From the NCBI GenBank assembly GCA_946631535.1, contig CAMPAF010000118.1:1-8659 (forward strand): a DNA stretch of 8,659 nucleotides, read 5' to 3'. The stretch is from an uncultured Verrucomicrobiota bacterium (GTDB lineage: Bacteria > Verrucomicrobiota > Kiritimatiellia > RFP12 > UBA1067). Made by a program: the position numbers and the translations under genes. Below are positions 1 to 7,204 of the stretch, one piece after another. The notes under the pieces were generated by a model. It did no database searches, was not told where the DNA came from, and saw nothing but the letters and a program-made list of their open reading frames with translations. Positions within the stretch are counted from its first letter, which is position 1. The number at the start of each line of letters is the position of its first letter.

Positions 1-1829
1 TCGAGCTTCATGATCGGCTCGAGGAACTCCGGCTTCGCCGCCTCCGCCGCCTCGCGGAAGCCCATCACCGCCGCGCCGCGAAGGGCGATCTCGTCCGAGA
101 CCTCGGGGTCGACGATCGTCACGCCCATCGCCGTCACGCAGATGTCGGTCATCGGGTAACGCGCGAGGACGCCCGTCATCACGCCGTCCATGAGGCCCTG
201 CTCGATGCAGTCAGCGAGCTTCGGATCGGGGAGCGCCATCTTCACGTCGCGCCCCACCTCCACCTTGCGGCCAGCGCCGCGTTCCAGCGGCTTGACCTCG
301 AGCGTCAGCGAAACGGCGTGGCGCTTGCCGCCGAGCTCTCGGTCGAACGAGAACTCCTTCACGGCCGTCTGCGTCACCGTCTCCACGTAGCTCACCATCG
401 GCTTGCCCACGTTCGCCGCGCACTTGAACTCACGCTTCAGGCGGTCCACGAGGATCTCGAGGTGCAGTTCGCCCATGCCGGAGAGGATCGTCTGCCCGGT
501 CTCCTCGTCCAGGCGCACCTGGCACGTGGGGTCCTCTGCCGCAAGCTGGGCCATGGACTCCTCAAGCTTGTCCTTGTCCGCCCCGCTCTTCGGCTCGATG
601 GCGAGGAACATCACGGGCTGCGGCGCGACGATGCGCTCCAGGTAGCACGGCTTCATCTCGGAGCAGAGCGTGTCGCCCGTCGTGCAGTCCTTCAGGCCCA
701 CGAGCGCGCCGATGTCGCCCGCCTTCAGCTCGTCCACCTCGATCTGCTGGTCGGCGAAGAGGCGCACGATCTTCATGATGCGCTCGCGCTTTCGCGTGCG
801 CGGGTTGTAGGCGTTCGCGCCCTTCTTGAGGACGCCCGAGTAGACTCGCACGAAGTAGAGGCGCCCCACGAACCTGTCGGCGGCGATCTTGAAGACGAGC
901 GCCGCGAGCAGCTCCTTCTCGTCGGGCTTGCGCGTCACCTTGTTGCCGCTCTTGAGGTCGGTCGCCTCTGTGGCCGGACGGTCGAGCGGCGACGGAAGGT
1001 ACCACGCAACGGCGTCGAGGAGCGGCTGCACGCCCTTGTCGCGTAGCGAGGTGCCGCACAGCACCGGCACCATCTGGTTGGAGATCACGAGGCGGCGGAT
1101 CGCGCCCTTAAGCTCGTCTGCCGTGAGGTCGCCGTTCTCGAGGTACGCCTCCATCACGCCCTCGTCGAGGTCGGCCACCTTCTCGCACAGCTCGGCGCGC
1201 GCGAGCTCGGCGTCGTCCTTGAGCTCCGCAGGCACGTCGCCGACGGTGAACTTCGCCCCGAGCGACGCCTCGTCGAACACGACGGCCTTCAACTCGATCA
1301 GGTCGATGACGCCTGAGAAGGAATCCTCCTTGCCGATCGGAAGCTCGATCGGGACGGCGTTCGCGTGCAGCTTGTCGCGCATCTCCTGGACGACGCGGCC
1401 GAAGTCCGCGCCCATGCGGTCCATCTTGTTCACGAACGCGAGGCGAGGCACGTGGTAGCGGTCCGCCTGGCGCCAGACCGTCTCGCTCTGCGGCTGGACG
1501 CCGCCCACGGCGCAGAACACGCCCACCGCGCCGTCGAGGACGCGCAGGGAACGTTCCACCTCCATCGTAAAGTCGACATGTCCGGGGGTGTCGATAAGGT
1601 TGATCTTGCACCCCTTCCACTCGCATGAAATGGCGGCGGAGGTGATCGTGATGCCGCGCTCGCGCTCCTGCACCATCCAGTCGGTGGTGGTGTCGCCCTC
1701 GTGAACCTCGCCGATAGCGTGGATCTTGCCGGTGTAAAAGAGGATGCGCTCGGTCGTCGTCGTCTTGCCCGCGTCGATGTGGGCGACGATGCCGATGTTC
1801 CGCACGTTTGCTAGTTCGCCTTGTTCCAT
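1..1829 (-). CDS. fusA: Elongation factor G (EF-G), divergent type, 3' end outside window
   Basis: This is a translational GTPase that acts on the ribosome in translocation and, for some paralogues, in ribosome recycling. The frame is open from the ATG at 1829 to the window edge: 609 codons, so about 85-90 residues, most of domain V, lie outside. Visible motifs are the P-loop AHIDAGKTT (residues 16-24), RGITI (58-62), DTPGH (80-84) and NKMD (134-137). The domain III stretch [11 protein letters not shown] is canonical, and LEPIMK marks the domain IV/V junction near the edge. Domain IV is unusual. Where most EF-Gs have SGGRGQYG, this one reads ELGGKRHAV (about residues 498-506). The tip-loop histidine (His583 in E. 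coli) appears to be Pro575. The gene stands alone with its own promoter rather than in an rpsL-rpsG-fusA-tuf operon. It is certainly EF-G family; whether it is the housekeeping copy or a second paralogue cannot be settled from this window. Confidence 0.93.
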   Translation of the reverse strand, partial: MEQGELANVRNIGIVAHIDAGKTTTTERILFYTGKIHAIGEVHEGDTTTDWMVQERERGITITSAAISCEWKGCKINLIDTPGHVDFTMEVERSLRVLDGAVGVFCAVGGVQPQSETVWRQADRYHVPRLAFVNKMDRMGADFGRVVQEMRDKLHANAVPIELPIGKEDSFSGVIDLIELKAVVFDEASLGAKFTVGDVPAELKDDAELARAELCEKVADLDEGVMEAYLENGDLTADELKGAIRRLVISNQMVPVLCGTSLRDKGVQPLLDAVAWYLPSPLDRPATEATDLKSGNKVTRKPDEKELLAALVFKIAADRFVGRLYFVRVYSGVLKKGANAYNPRTRKRERIMKIVRLFADQQIEVDELKAGDIGALVGLKDCTTGDTLCSEMKPCYLERIVAPQPVMFLAIEPKSGADKDKLEESMAQLAAEDPTCQVRLDEETGQTILSGMGELHLEILVDRLKREFKCAANVGKPMVSYVETVTQTAVKEFSFDRELGGKRHAVSLTLEVKPLERGAGRKVEVGRDVKMALPDPKLADCIEQGLMDGVMTGVLARYPMTDICVTAMGVTIVDPEVSDEIALRGAAVMGFREAAEAAKPEFLEPIMKL

Positions 1830-1837
1830 GACGGGAG

Positions 1838-1846
1838 ATTATACCA
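1838..1846 (-). promoter_or_regulatory. Extended -10 promoter of fusA
   Basis: The minus strand reads TGGTATAAT, a perfect -10 hexamer (1843 down to 1838) preceded by the TG of an extended -10 element. No convincing -35 lies 16-18 bp upstream. Transcription would start near 1831, leaving about 2 nt before the ATG at 1829. No Shine-Dalgarno sequence lies between the box and the start, so the message should be essentially leaderless. The start site is inferred from normal -10 spacing. Confidence 0.72.
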
Positions 1847-1886
1847 AAACCCGCCGCGCGCAACTACGGCGATGCGCGAAAGTTTA

Positions 1887-1895
1887 TGGTATAAT
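1887..1895 (+). promoter_or_regulatory. Extended -10 promoter of etfB-etfA
   Basis: TGGTATAAT is the same 9-base element found upstream of fusA and of the lipoprotein gene. There is no recognisable -35. The predicted start near 1902 leaves a leader of about 32 nt, which holds a Shine-Dalgarno sequence (AAGGA, 1923-1927) 6 nt before the etfB ATG. The box lies back to back with the fusA promoter; the two hexamers are 46 bp apart. Confidence 0.72.
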
Positions 1896-1933
1896 AGCGG
1901 TCTCTTGACGCGACTATCCTCAAAGGAAAGAAC

Positions 1934-2743
1934 ATGGCAAAACCGTTGAACATAATCGTGTGCGGGTCGCTGGTGCCTGACCCGCTCCAGACGCTGGAAC
2001 CCGTCCAGACCCCGCAGGGGCCCGGACTCAAGAACGAGCAGATGCTGCCGAGCGTGCTCGACCCGTGGGCGGCATGCGCCCTGTACGAGGCGGCAAACCT
2101 CGCGAAGCAGCGCGCCGGCTCCACCGTCACGCTCGTCGCCCTCGGCCCCAAGGCCAAGCTCCAGCAGTTGATGATGACGGTCGCCCAGAAGGCCCCCTTC
2201 CAGCTCGTTGCCGTGAACGCCCCTGCCGGCGGCTTCACCGACGCGCGAGAGACCGCCGCCGAGCTCGCCAAGGCGATCAAGGCCATCCCCGGCCTTGACC
2301 TCTCCGCAACTCTCCTCTTCGGCGGCTGCGCGTCCGCCTCCCGCGACGCGGGAGTGACGCTCCAGTTCGTGGCCGAGACGCTCGGCATCACCGAGTTCTT
2401 CATGGGCGTGGACGAGCTGAAGCTCGCGGACGACGATACCTTCACGGTGCTCGAGCGCATCGAGGGCGGACAGTACCTCTCCTCCACATGCTCCGGCTTC
2501 CCTGCGGCGATCGGCTGGGCCACGGGCAGCCTGCCCGAGCCGCCTAACAACCCGCAGACGGGCATGATGAACATGCGCGGCATCATGCCAGCGCTCATGA
2601 AGGCGCCGGTCGCCAGCGTCGGCACGGGCGGAATCGCCTACGAGAAGACCGAGGTGCCGTCCGCCAAGCGCGCGACGGTGGTGAAGAAGGACATGGCGGT
2701 GGACGACATCGCCAGGGAAATTGTCGAATGGATCAAGGGCTGA
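1934..2743 (+). CDS. etfB: Electron transfer flavoprotein, beta subunit (divergent)
   Basis: This 269-residue protein is the beta subunit of a heterodimeric flavoprotein that passes electrons between a flavin dehydrogenase and a quinone or ferredoxin partner. Length is normal for EtfB (about 250-270). Family features seen by eye are the N-terminal strand IIVCGSLVPDP in place of the usual KQVPDT, the LDPWAACALYEAANLAK helix matching the NPFDEIAVEEAL region, the TVTLVALGP strand, and the C-terminal segment NPQTGMMNMRGIMPALMKAPV, which matches the PRYPSLRGIMAAKKKPI region. The DAGVT stretch stands where the nucleotide-binding D-x-D-T-x-Q-V-G-P motif is expected. AAGGA at 1923-1927 supports the start. 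The gene is followed 11 bases later by etfA and is cotranscribed with it. No acyl-CoA dehydrogenase or Fix-type partner is adjacent, so the electron donor is unknown. Bifurcating activity cannot be judged here. Confidence 0.85.
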   Translation: MAKPLNIIVCGSLVPDPLQTLEPVQTPQGPGLKNEQMLPSVLDPWAACALYEAANLAKQRAGSTVTLVALGPKAKLQQLMMTVAQKAPFQLVAVNAPAGGFTDARETAAELAKAIKAIPGLDLSATLLFGGCASASRDAGVTLQFVAETLGITEFFMGVDELKLADDDTFTVLERIEGGQYLSSTCSGFPAAIGWATGSLPEPPNNPQTGMMNMRGIMPALMKAPVASVGTGGIAYEKTEVPSAKRATVVKKDMAVDDIAREIVEWIKG

Positions 2744-2748
2744 GGAAA
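2742..2748 (+). promoter_or_regulatory. Ribosome binding site of etfA
   Basis: GAGGAAA overlaps the etfB stop codon and lies 6 nt before the ATG at 2755. It favours that start over the in-frame ATG at 2728, which would add nine residues inside etfB and lacks the family's N-terminal beta strand. Confidence 0.6.
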
Positions 2749-2754
2749 TACGAC

Positions 2755-3591
2755 ATGAAGATCGCAGCATTCACGATTGACGGAAACGGAACATTCGCGC
2801 AGGACGTGCCGGCGTTCGCCGCCGCCCTCGCTGCCGCAGGGGCAGACATCGTCCTCGTGCCGGGCACCTCGCGCGCCCGCCGCTCCATGCCCGCCGCCGC
2901 CATGCGCGCCGGCGCGGCCATCGACACGAACGTCGTCGACGTGACGGTCGACGGCGACAAGGCCACCGTCCAGCGCTGGGCCTACCGCCAGCGCATCCTC
3001 ACCGCATTCTCGCGCGCTGTGCGGCCGTGGGTCATCGTCACCGATCCCGCGCTCTTCGCCGACATCTGCGCGAAGCTCGGCGTCGCCCCCTCCCCGATTC
3101 CTGCCGGCGCGCCCGCGGAGACGCGGACGAAGGTCAACGGCGTGGTCGCCGCGGGCACCGGCGGCGAATCCACCATCCGCCCCAACTCTCCCCTCCTCTT
3201 CGTCGCCGGCGCGGGCTGGACGAAGAAGCAGGCGGACGGCGCCACGCACCTCGACGAGGCCGCCGCCACGATCACCGGCTTCCTCGCGAAGTCCGGCGCG
3301 TCGCTCGGCTCCTCCAAGTCGCTCGTCGACATGCCCGAGGCCGCAAAGGCGTTCAGCTTCATGAGCCACATGAACCAGGTCGGCCAGACGGGCGCGACGC
3401 CGCGCCACGCGAAGGGACTCTCGACGTGCTGCCACGGCGAGGAGCCGCACGTCGTCGGCTGGCGCTTCGTGAACGACCGCCGCGCCGTGAACCTCGACGC
3501 TAACTGCGGCTGGGCGCAGGGCAAGGCCGACGTGCTCTACGTGGCCGATGCCTTCGCCGTGATGAAGAAGGTCAACGAGCTGCTGGCATAG
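2755..3591 (+). CDS. etfA: Electron transfer flavoprotein, alpha subunit (divergent)
   Basis: This 278-residue protein is the partner of the upstream beta subunit; EtfA normally carries the FAD-binding C-terminal domain. It is shorter than most EtfA proteins (about 310-330). Residues 1 to about 165 form the alpha/beta N-terminal domain (MKIAAFTIDG start). The C-terminal domain shows SSKSLVD where SRPVVD is usual and QVGQTG at residues 208-213, a hallmark FAD-contact motif. The next FAD loop is abnormal: the usual GISGAIQH is replaced by GLSTCCHGEEPH, with Cys225, Cys226 and His227 in a row. NxDxxAPIF is replaced by NLDANCGWAQ. The ending, ADVLYVADAFAVMKKVNELL, matches the EtfA terminal helix. 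The Shine-Dalgarno at 2742-2748 fixes the start. Identification rests on the QVGQTG domain and on the etfB neighbour; cofactor use may differ from standard ETF. Confidence 0.82.
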   Translation: MKIAAFTIDGNGTFAQDVPAFAAALAAAGADIVLVPGTSRARRSMPAAAMRAGAAIDTNVVDVTVDGDKATVQRWAYRQRILTAFSRAVRPWVIVTDPALFADICAKLGVAPSPIPAGAPAETRTKVNGVVAAGTGGESTIRPNSPLLFVAGAGWTKKQADGATHLDEAAATITGFLAKSGASLGSSKSLVDMPEAAKAFSFMSHMNQVGQTGATPRHAKGLSTCCHGEEPHVVGWRFVNDRRAVNLDANCGWAQGKADVLYVADAFAVMKKVNELLA

Positions 3592-3628
3592 CCCTAGCTG
3601 AACAGGCTGGCCGGTATGAAGCAGCTCG
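3576..3628. terminator. Inverted repeat across the convergent gene ends, possible bidirectional terminator
   Basis: CGAGCTGCT (3576-3584) and AGCAGCTCG (3620-3628) are perfect 9-base inverted arms with a 35-base loop. They span the stop codon of etfA and the stop codon of the opposing fusion gene, which are only 2 bp apart. No U-tract follows on either strand and the arms lie in coding sequence, so intrinsic termination is uncertain. It is the only candidate near this junction. Confidence 0.28.
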
Positions 3629-6600
3629 CGAGGACGTGCCCGCGCACGATGCTCGACGACACGTGGACCGTGCGGCCGGTGAACATCTTGAAGTTCTCCA
3701 GCCACTGGCCCGCGAGACGCACCTCCATCTCGCCGGAGTCCGGCAGGAACGAATCCACCAGAAGCTCCTTCGGCGAGTAGCGGATGCCTGTGCCAAGCGC
3801 CTTCGACACCGATTCCTTCGCGCACCAGAACCGCAGGATGGCGTTGGGCGCGTCGGCCACGCGCGTCGCCAGCTCCTGTTCCTCCTGCGTGAACACGCCG
3901 CGCGTGAACTCGTCGGAAAGGTCGCGGTCGCACGCTTCCACGTCCACGCCCACGCGCGCGTTCGCGGCCACCACGGCCACGACGAACTGGGCCGTGTGCG
4001 CGATGGCCAGATCGATCTTGGAGGAGAGCAAGTCGTTCCACTTGCCGATTGGATGGGGCTTGCCGCTGTCGTCGCGGTATATCTCCACGTCGGCGTCGCT
4101 CCAGCGCGCCTGGTAGTTGGCCGCGAGGAATCGCCTCACGGATTCCTTGGCGGCGATCCGCCCGAACAGCCATTCGGTGCAACGGGCAGTGCCGCCCGTC
4201 ATCGATGCGAACTCGCGTCTCTCGGACTTTGCCAGCACGATCTGGGAGACGGTGCGCAGCCAGAGCTTCTCGTTGCGCTCGAAGAGCGGATACGGCACGT
4301 CGGAAAACATGGCAGAAGCGACGGACGTGGCAGGTGTCCCAAGCCGGTCGGACGGGATTTCCTTCGTGATGAAAGTGCGCGCCGGCGCCAGCAGAAGCTG
4401 CCGATACTCGTCCGGAACGCGCTCGGTCAGCTCTTCGTATCCGTGCAGCTCCATGACGAGCGTGCCGTTGCCGTCCGAGACCAGGATGTCGGTGAGCAAC
4501 GACCTGGGCGTTGCGCCGGCGTAGCGCAGGTAGCAGTGGAGATGCGTGCCTGGCGGCAAGGACCGCGCGTGAAGCACCAGCCGCTGGAGCCGAAAGGCGA
4601 AGGAGAAGGCACCAGGGAAACGCTCGTGGCTCCGCCACAGGGAGAATCCGTCCACCACCGCGCCAAGCAGCTGCGGGTTGAGCGCCCACAGGGGGAAGCG
4701 GGCATGCACGACCGCGCCCACAGGCGACGGCACGTCCACCTCGTAGTCGAGGCCGGTCTCGCTCCAGCGGTCGGCAGTACGGATGTGGCGCAGCAACTCG
4801 CCGGCGTACAGGCGCCCTGGATATATGTCGCTGGCCGTCCAGTGGACGTCACGCGGCTTCGCGAGCTCTGGCGGCGTGAACGCGACTGGTTCCAGCGCAT
4901 CCTCGCCTGTGAGGTGGAACGTGCCATCCATCACGGGCCATGTCCAGGCGGAGTTCGGCGAGTCCTCGCGCAGCTGCACCTTGACGGCCACCTGGCCGGG
5001 ATCGGACGCGGCGATTCGCTCCGCCCGCACGAAGAGCGTCAGCTTGCCCTCGCGGAACGCGACCGCGCGGCGGCTCTGGAGATCGACCACTTCGGAGACA
5101 TGGCGGTTGGGCACAAGCATCTGCGCAAGCTCCGCCATGATCTCGGCGCCTGCCACGAGCGGCAGGAGGGTCAACCCGCGCAGCGACGGATCGGAATAGG
5201 ATATCTGCGAAGCGCCGAGGGCGGAATCCGCCAGGAACGGCACTTCCGCGAACGTGAACGTCTTTGCGATCTCGAGCGACACGCCTGGCTTCTGCGCCGT
5301 GACGTCGGCATCGGAGATCAAGGGGTTTAGCGCGCCAAAGTCGAACTGGCGCTGGCGCCGCTGGCGCGCGGCGACGGCCGCAGCCCGGGTGGCGGCCTTG
5401 TTGCGCGCACCGGGCACGCTTGCGGCGGAAGTCGCCATCGTGCCGCCGAACGAGGGATCGTCCGCCAGCAGCTTGAGGTGCGGAAATGCCCTGGAGAGGC
5501 GCAGTTCGGCCTCCGTTCGCATGTCGAGCGTCAGCGGGGCGTCAAGGTCGAGCATGCGGCAGCGGCGATGCTCGAAGAGGGCTGCCGGCGTCACGGCAGC
5601 GCCGAGCGCGGCCAAGGCTGCAAACGTGTGCTGAAGCTGGAGCAGCCCCGCCCGGTGCACGGAATCAGAAGCGAGTGCCGCGTAAGGGGCTTCTCCCTTC
5701 AGTATCTCGTCTATGGCGCCCGTGGCCACCCCACGCGGTCCGACCTCGAGGAAGACGCGGAAACCATCCGCGTGCATCAGGCGGATCGTCTCGTCGAACC
5801 TTACCGTCTGGGCCCACTGCTCGGCGGCCACGTCGCGCACCTTGCGGGCCTTTTCAGGCATCAACGAGCAGGTGCCGCATGAATAGACAGGCAGGTGCGG
5901 CTTGTCGTCCACCCAGTTGCCGGCGAACTTTCGGAAGGCCGAGAGATTTGACGCGCACCAAGGCGTATTGAAGGGACGATCAACGGGCAGGCGCATGCCG
6001 CGCGCACCGGCCTCGGAGAGAGCATGCTGCACCACGTCCACTACGTCTGGCGCGATGGCGAGCGTAATCTGACGCGGCGACTGGCGGAACGCAACGGTCA
6101 CCTTGTCGGGGGCGAAGGCGGCTAGTATCTCGTCCGTCCGTTCCGGATGCGGCGACACGACCGACACCATCACGCACGTAGGCAGGCCGGCGTGGTTGAC
6201 CGCGGTATTGACGAGCTTGTACATCTCGCGGAGGAACTTGAGCCGCTTGACGCGCTCGAACTTGCCGAGCACGCCTGCCGCCGCCAGTGCGTTGAGGTCT
6301 CCGCCGGAGAATCCGGTCACGCCGTCGGGCTTCACGCCCAGCGCGAGGAACAGCCGGTATAGGGCGGTGTTCGCCGAATAGGTGGAGACCATCGCCTCTG
6401 CGTATCCGCCAGCCGTGAACACGTCGGCGTCGTGGCGATAGTATGGCGCTGGCGGGAAGACGAACGACGACGGCACGAACGGCCCGTCGCCCTTCAGCGC
6501 GGCTTCCAGCTCGTCAAACGCGCTGCGGCAGTCCACGAACCGCACGGCCAGGTCGCGCAGCATGTCGGGGTAGAACGAGGCCGCTCCGGGGAACACGAAC

Positions 6601-6938
6601 GCGAGCTTGCCGTCAGTTCCTTCGCCGATTAGATGCTTCCGAAAGTAGTATGTGCCTGACTTGTCGCGCACGCGTTCAGCGCCGGAGGCGATGCGCGACG
6701 CGGCGGAGGCGAGGCGATGGCGCAGTTCGGCGATGCTTGAAGTGACGATGGCTAGGACAGACGTGCCCGCCCCGGAGAAGTTCCGGGCGCACGTGTAGGC
6801 TACGTCGCTCAGTTCGGCAGACGGTGCCTGCTCGAGGAAGCGTGCCAGGCGCCCTGCCGCATCCACGAGCGCCGCATCGTCAGCCGCCGAAAGCAGCACA
6901 ACCTCGCTGCCGAAAGCCTCGCTCAGGTCCGCACTCAT
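3594..6938 (-). CDS. Fusion protein: acyltransferase-like, dehydratase-like and Sfp-type phosphopantetheinyl transferase domains
   Basis: This 1114-residue protein resembles parts of multidomain secondary-lipid or polyketide synthases. Residues 1-105 look like a KS-AT linker. Residues 110-440 are AT-like: FVFPGAASFYPDM at the N end, GFSGG (209-213) at the GHSxG nucleophile site with Ser211 kept but His changed to Phe, PFNTP (322-326) where the catalytic PFHSP His is expected, and EVGP (398-401). An Ala/Arg-rich linker covers 500-531. Residues 560-840 are a double hot-dog DH-like region: FLADSALG (568-575) has Ser572 where the active-site His is expected, while Asp763 in VVDGFSLW is kept. Residues 890-1110 are a complete-looking PPTase, with EWLFGRIAAK, GKP, GVDVE (997-1001) and WCAKES (1038-1043). 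No KS domain and no ACP DSL site are present, and no partner gene is adjacent. Inference: the PPTase activates a carrier protein encoded elsewhere, while AT and DH may be structural. The start at 6938 is the first ATG in frame. Confidence 0.82.
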   Translation of the reverse strand: MSADLSEAFGSEVVLLSAADDAALVDAAGRLARFLEQAPSAELSDVAYTCARNFSGAGTSVLAIVTSSIAELRHRLASAASRIASGAERVRDKSGTYYFRKHLIGEGTDGKLAFVFPGAASFYPDMLRDLAVRFVDCRSAFDELEAALKGDGPFVPSSFVFPPAPYYRHDADVFTAGGYAEAMVSTYSANTALYRLFLALGVKPDGVTGFSGGDLNALAAAGVLGKFERVKRLKFLREMYKLVNTAVNHAGLPTCVMVSVVSPHPERTDEILAAFAPDKVTVAFRQSPRQITLAIAPDVVDVVQHALSEAGARGMRLPVDRPFNTPWCASNLSAFRKFAGNWVDDKPHLPVYSCGTCSLMPEKARKVRDVAAEQWAQTVRFDETIRLMHADGFRVFLEVGPRGVATGAIDEILKGEAPYAALASDSVHRAGLLQLQHTFAALAALGAAVTPAALFEHRRCRMLDLDAPLTLDMRTEAELRLSRAFPHLKLLADDPSFGGTMATSAASVPGARNKAATRAAAVAARQRRQRQFDFGALNPLISDADVTAQKPGVSLEIAKTFTFAEVPFLADSALGASQISYSDPSLRGLTLLPLVAGAEIMAELAQMLVPNRHVSEVVDLQSRRAVAFREGKLTLFVRAERIAASDPGQVAVKVQLREDSPNSAWTWPVMDGTFHLTGEDALEPVAFTPPELAKPRDVHWTASDIYPGRLYAGELLRHIRTADRWSETGLDYEVDVPSPVGAVVHARFPLWALNPQLLGAVVDGFSLWRSHERFPGAFSFAFRLQRLVLHARSLPPGTHLHCYLRYAGATPRSLLTDILVSDGNGTLVMELHGYEELTERVPDEYRQLLLAPARTFITKEIPSDRLGTPATSVASAMFSDVPYPLFERNEKLWLRTVSQIVLAKSERREFASMTGGTARCTEWLFGRIAAKESVRRFLAANYQARWSDADVEIYRDDSGKPHPIGKWNDLLSSKIDLAIAHTAQFVVAVVAANARVGVDVEACDRDLSDEFTRGVFTQEEQELATRVADAPNAILRFWCAKESVSKALGTGIRYSPKELLVDSFLPDSGEMEVRLAGQWLENFKMFTGRTVHVSSSIVRGHVLASCFIPASLFS

Positions 6939-6970
6939 TTGGTCTTTCTCTGCATTGTGCAGTTCTTCAT
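6935..6970 (-). CDS. Possible 11-residue upstream ORF, translationally coupled
   Basis: An ATG at 6970 opens an ORF reading MKNCTMQRKTK, ending in a TGA that overlaps the fusion gene's start codon as ATGA. GGAA lies 6 nt upstream of its ATG, a modest Shine-Dalgarno sequence, whereas the fusion gene itself has only a weak one (AGAAAG). It lies inside the predicted 5' leader (transcription start near 6987). It could couple translation of the large protein to a leader peptide. Its shortness means chance is a real alternative. Confidence 0.3.
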   Translation of the reverse strand: MKNCTMQRKTK

Positions 6971-6993
6971 TTGCTATTCCGCACTACGCGTGT

Positions 6994-7023
6994 ATGCTAC
7001 CACAACACTCCTTGACCTGTCAA
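6994..7023 (-). promoter_or_regulatory. Sigma70-type promoter of the AT/DH/PPTase gene
   Basis: On the minus strand TTGACA (7023-7018) is followed after 18 bp by TAGCAT (6999-6994). The perfect -35 and three-of-six -10 differ from the other promoters here, which rely on an extended -10 without a -35. The predicted transcription start near 6987 gives a leader of about 48 nt. Confidence 0.55.
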
Positions 7024-7062
7024 CGGAATCGCCCTTACCCATCATCTTTTACCCTTCTCCCC

Positions 7063-7165
7063 CTTTAGCCTTTTAACCCTCTAACCTTGTTAACCCTTTA
7101 ACCTAACCTTGTTAACCCTTTAACCCTCTAACTTTTTAACCCTTTAACCTTTTAACCCTTTAACC
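7063..7165. repeat. Intergenic array of degenerate TTTAACCC units
   Basis: A T/A/C-only stretch carries 11 copies of AACC, each preceded by two to five T or TxT bases, with a spacing of 5 to 16 bases, most often 7-9. Two exact tandem duplications are embedded: a 22-bp unit at 7082-7103 and 7104-7125, and a 16-bp unit TTTTAACCCTTTAACC at 7134-7149 and 7150-7165. Weaker units (TTTTACCC, TTTAGCC) extend leftward to about 7031. The minus strand reads GGTTAAAGGG repeatedly. The array lies between the fusion gene's -35 and the lipoprotein promoter, and its base composition is far from the GC-rich flanks. It has no spacers and no coding potential. Function unknown. Confidence 0.85.
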
Positions 7166-7185
7166 TTCCCCCAAGGGGACCGCAA

Positions 7186-7194
7186 TGGTATAAT
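7186..7194 (+). promoter_or_regulatory. Extended -10 promoter of the Dabb lipoprotein gene
   Basis: TGGTATAAT is identical to the two boxes near 1840 and 1890. No -35 is evident; the position 17 bp upstream is C-rich. Transcription would begin near 7201, leaving about 4 nt before the ATG at 7205. No Shine-Dalgarno sequence lies before that ATG, so a leaderless message is expected. Confidence 0.7.
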
Positions 7195-7204
7195 TTCGGC
7201 TGCC

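Noticed and set aside
318..1046. 242-residue plus-strand ORF inside fusA
   Set aside because: It lies opposite conserved EF-G sequence and shows no recognisable domain.
1..1829. Frameshifted or decayed EF-G
   Set aside because: Manual translation stays in one frame from the ATG at 1829 to the edge with family-like sequence throughout; the oddities are substitutions in domain IV.
1108..1863. 251-residue minus-strand ORF starting upstream of the EF-G ATG
   Set aside because: It is in a different frame from the EF-G reading frame, which carries all GTPase motifs; the ORF is Arg-rich shadow sequence.
2728..2757. ATG at 2728 as the start of etfA
   Set aside because: The ATG at 2755 has a better-placed GAGGAAA and gives the family-like N-terminal beta strand.
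2638..4689. 683-residue minus-strand ORF across etfA and the end of the fusion gene
   Set aside because: It has low-complexity Arg/Gly/Ala-rich sequence without family motifs and overlaps two well-supported genes; it is a GC-rich frame shadow.
3636..5330. 564-residue plus-strand ORF opposite the fusion gene
   Set aside because: Its composition is rich in Arg, His and Val typical of antisense shadows, and the minus strand shows clear PPTase and DH motifs.
7031..7165. CRISPR array
   Set aside because: Units are 5-16 bases, degenerate and contiguous, with no unique spacers and no cas genes.
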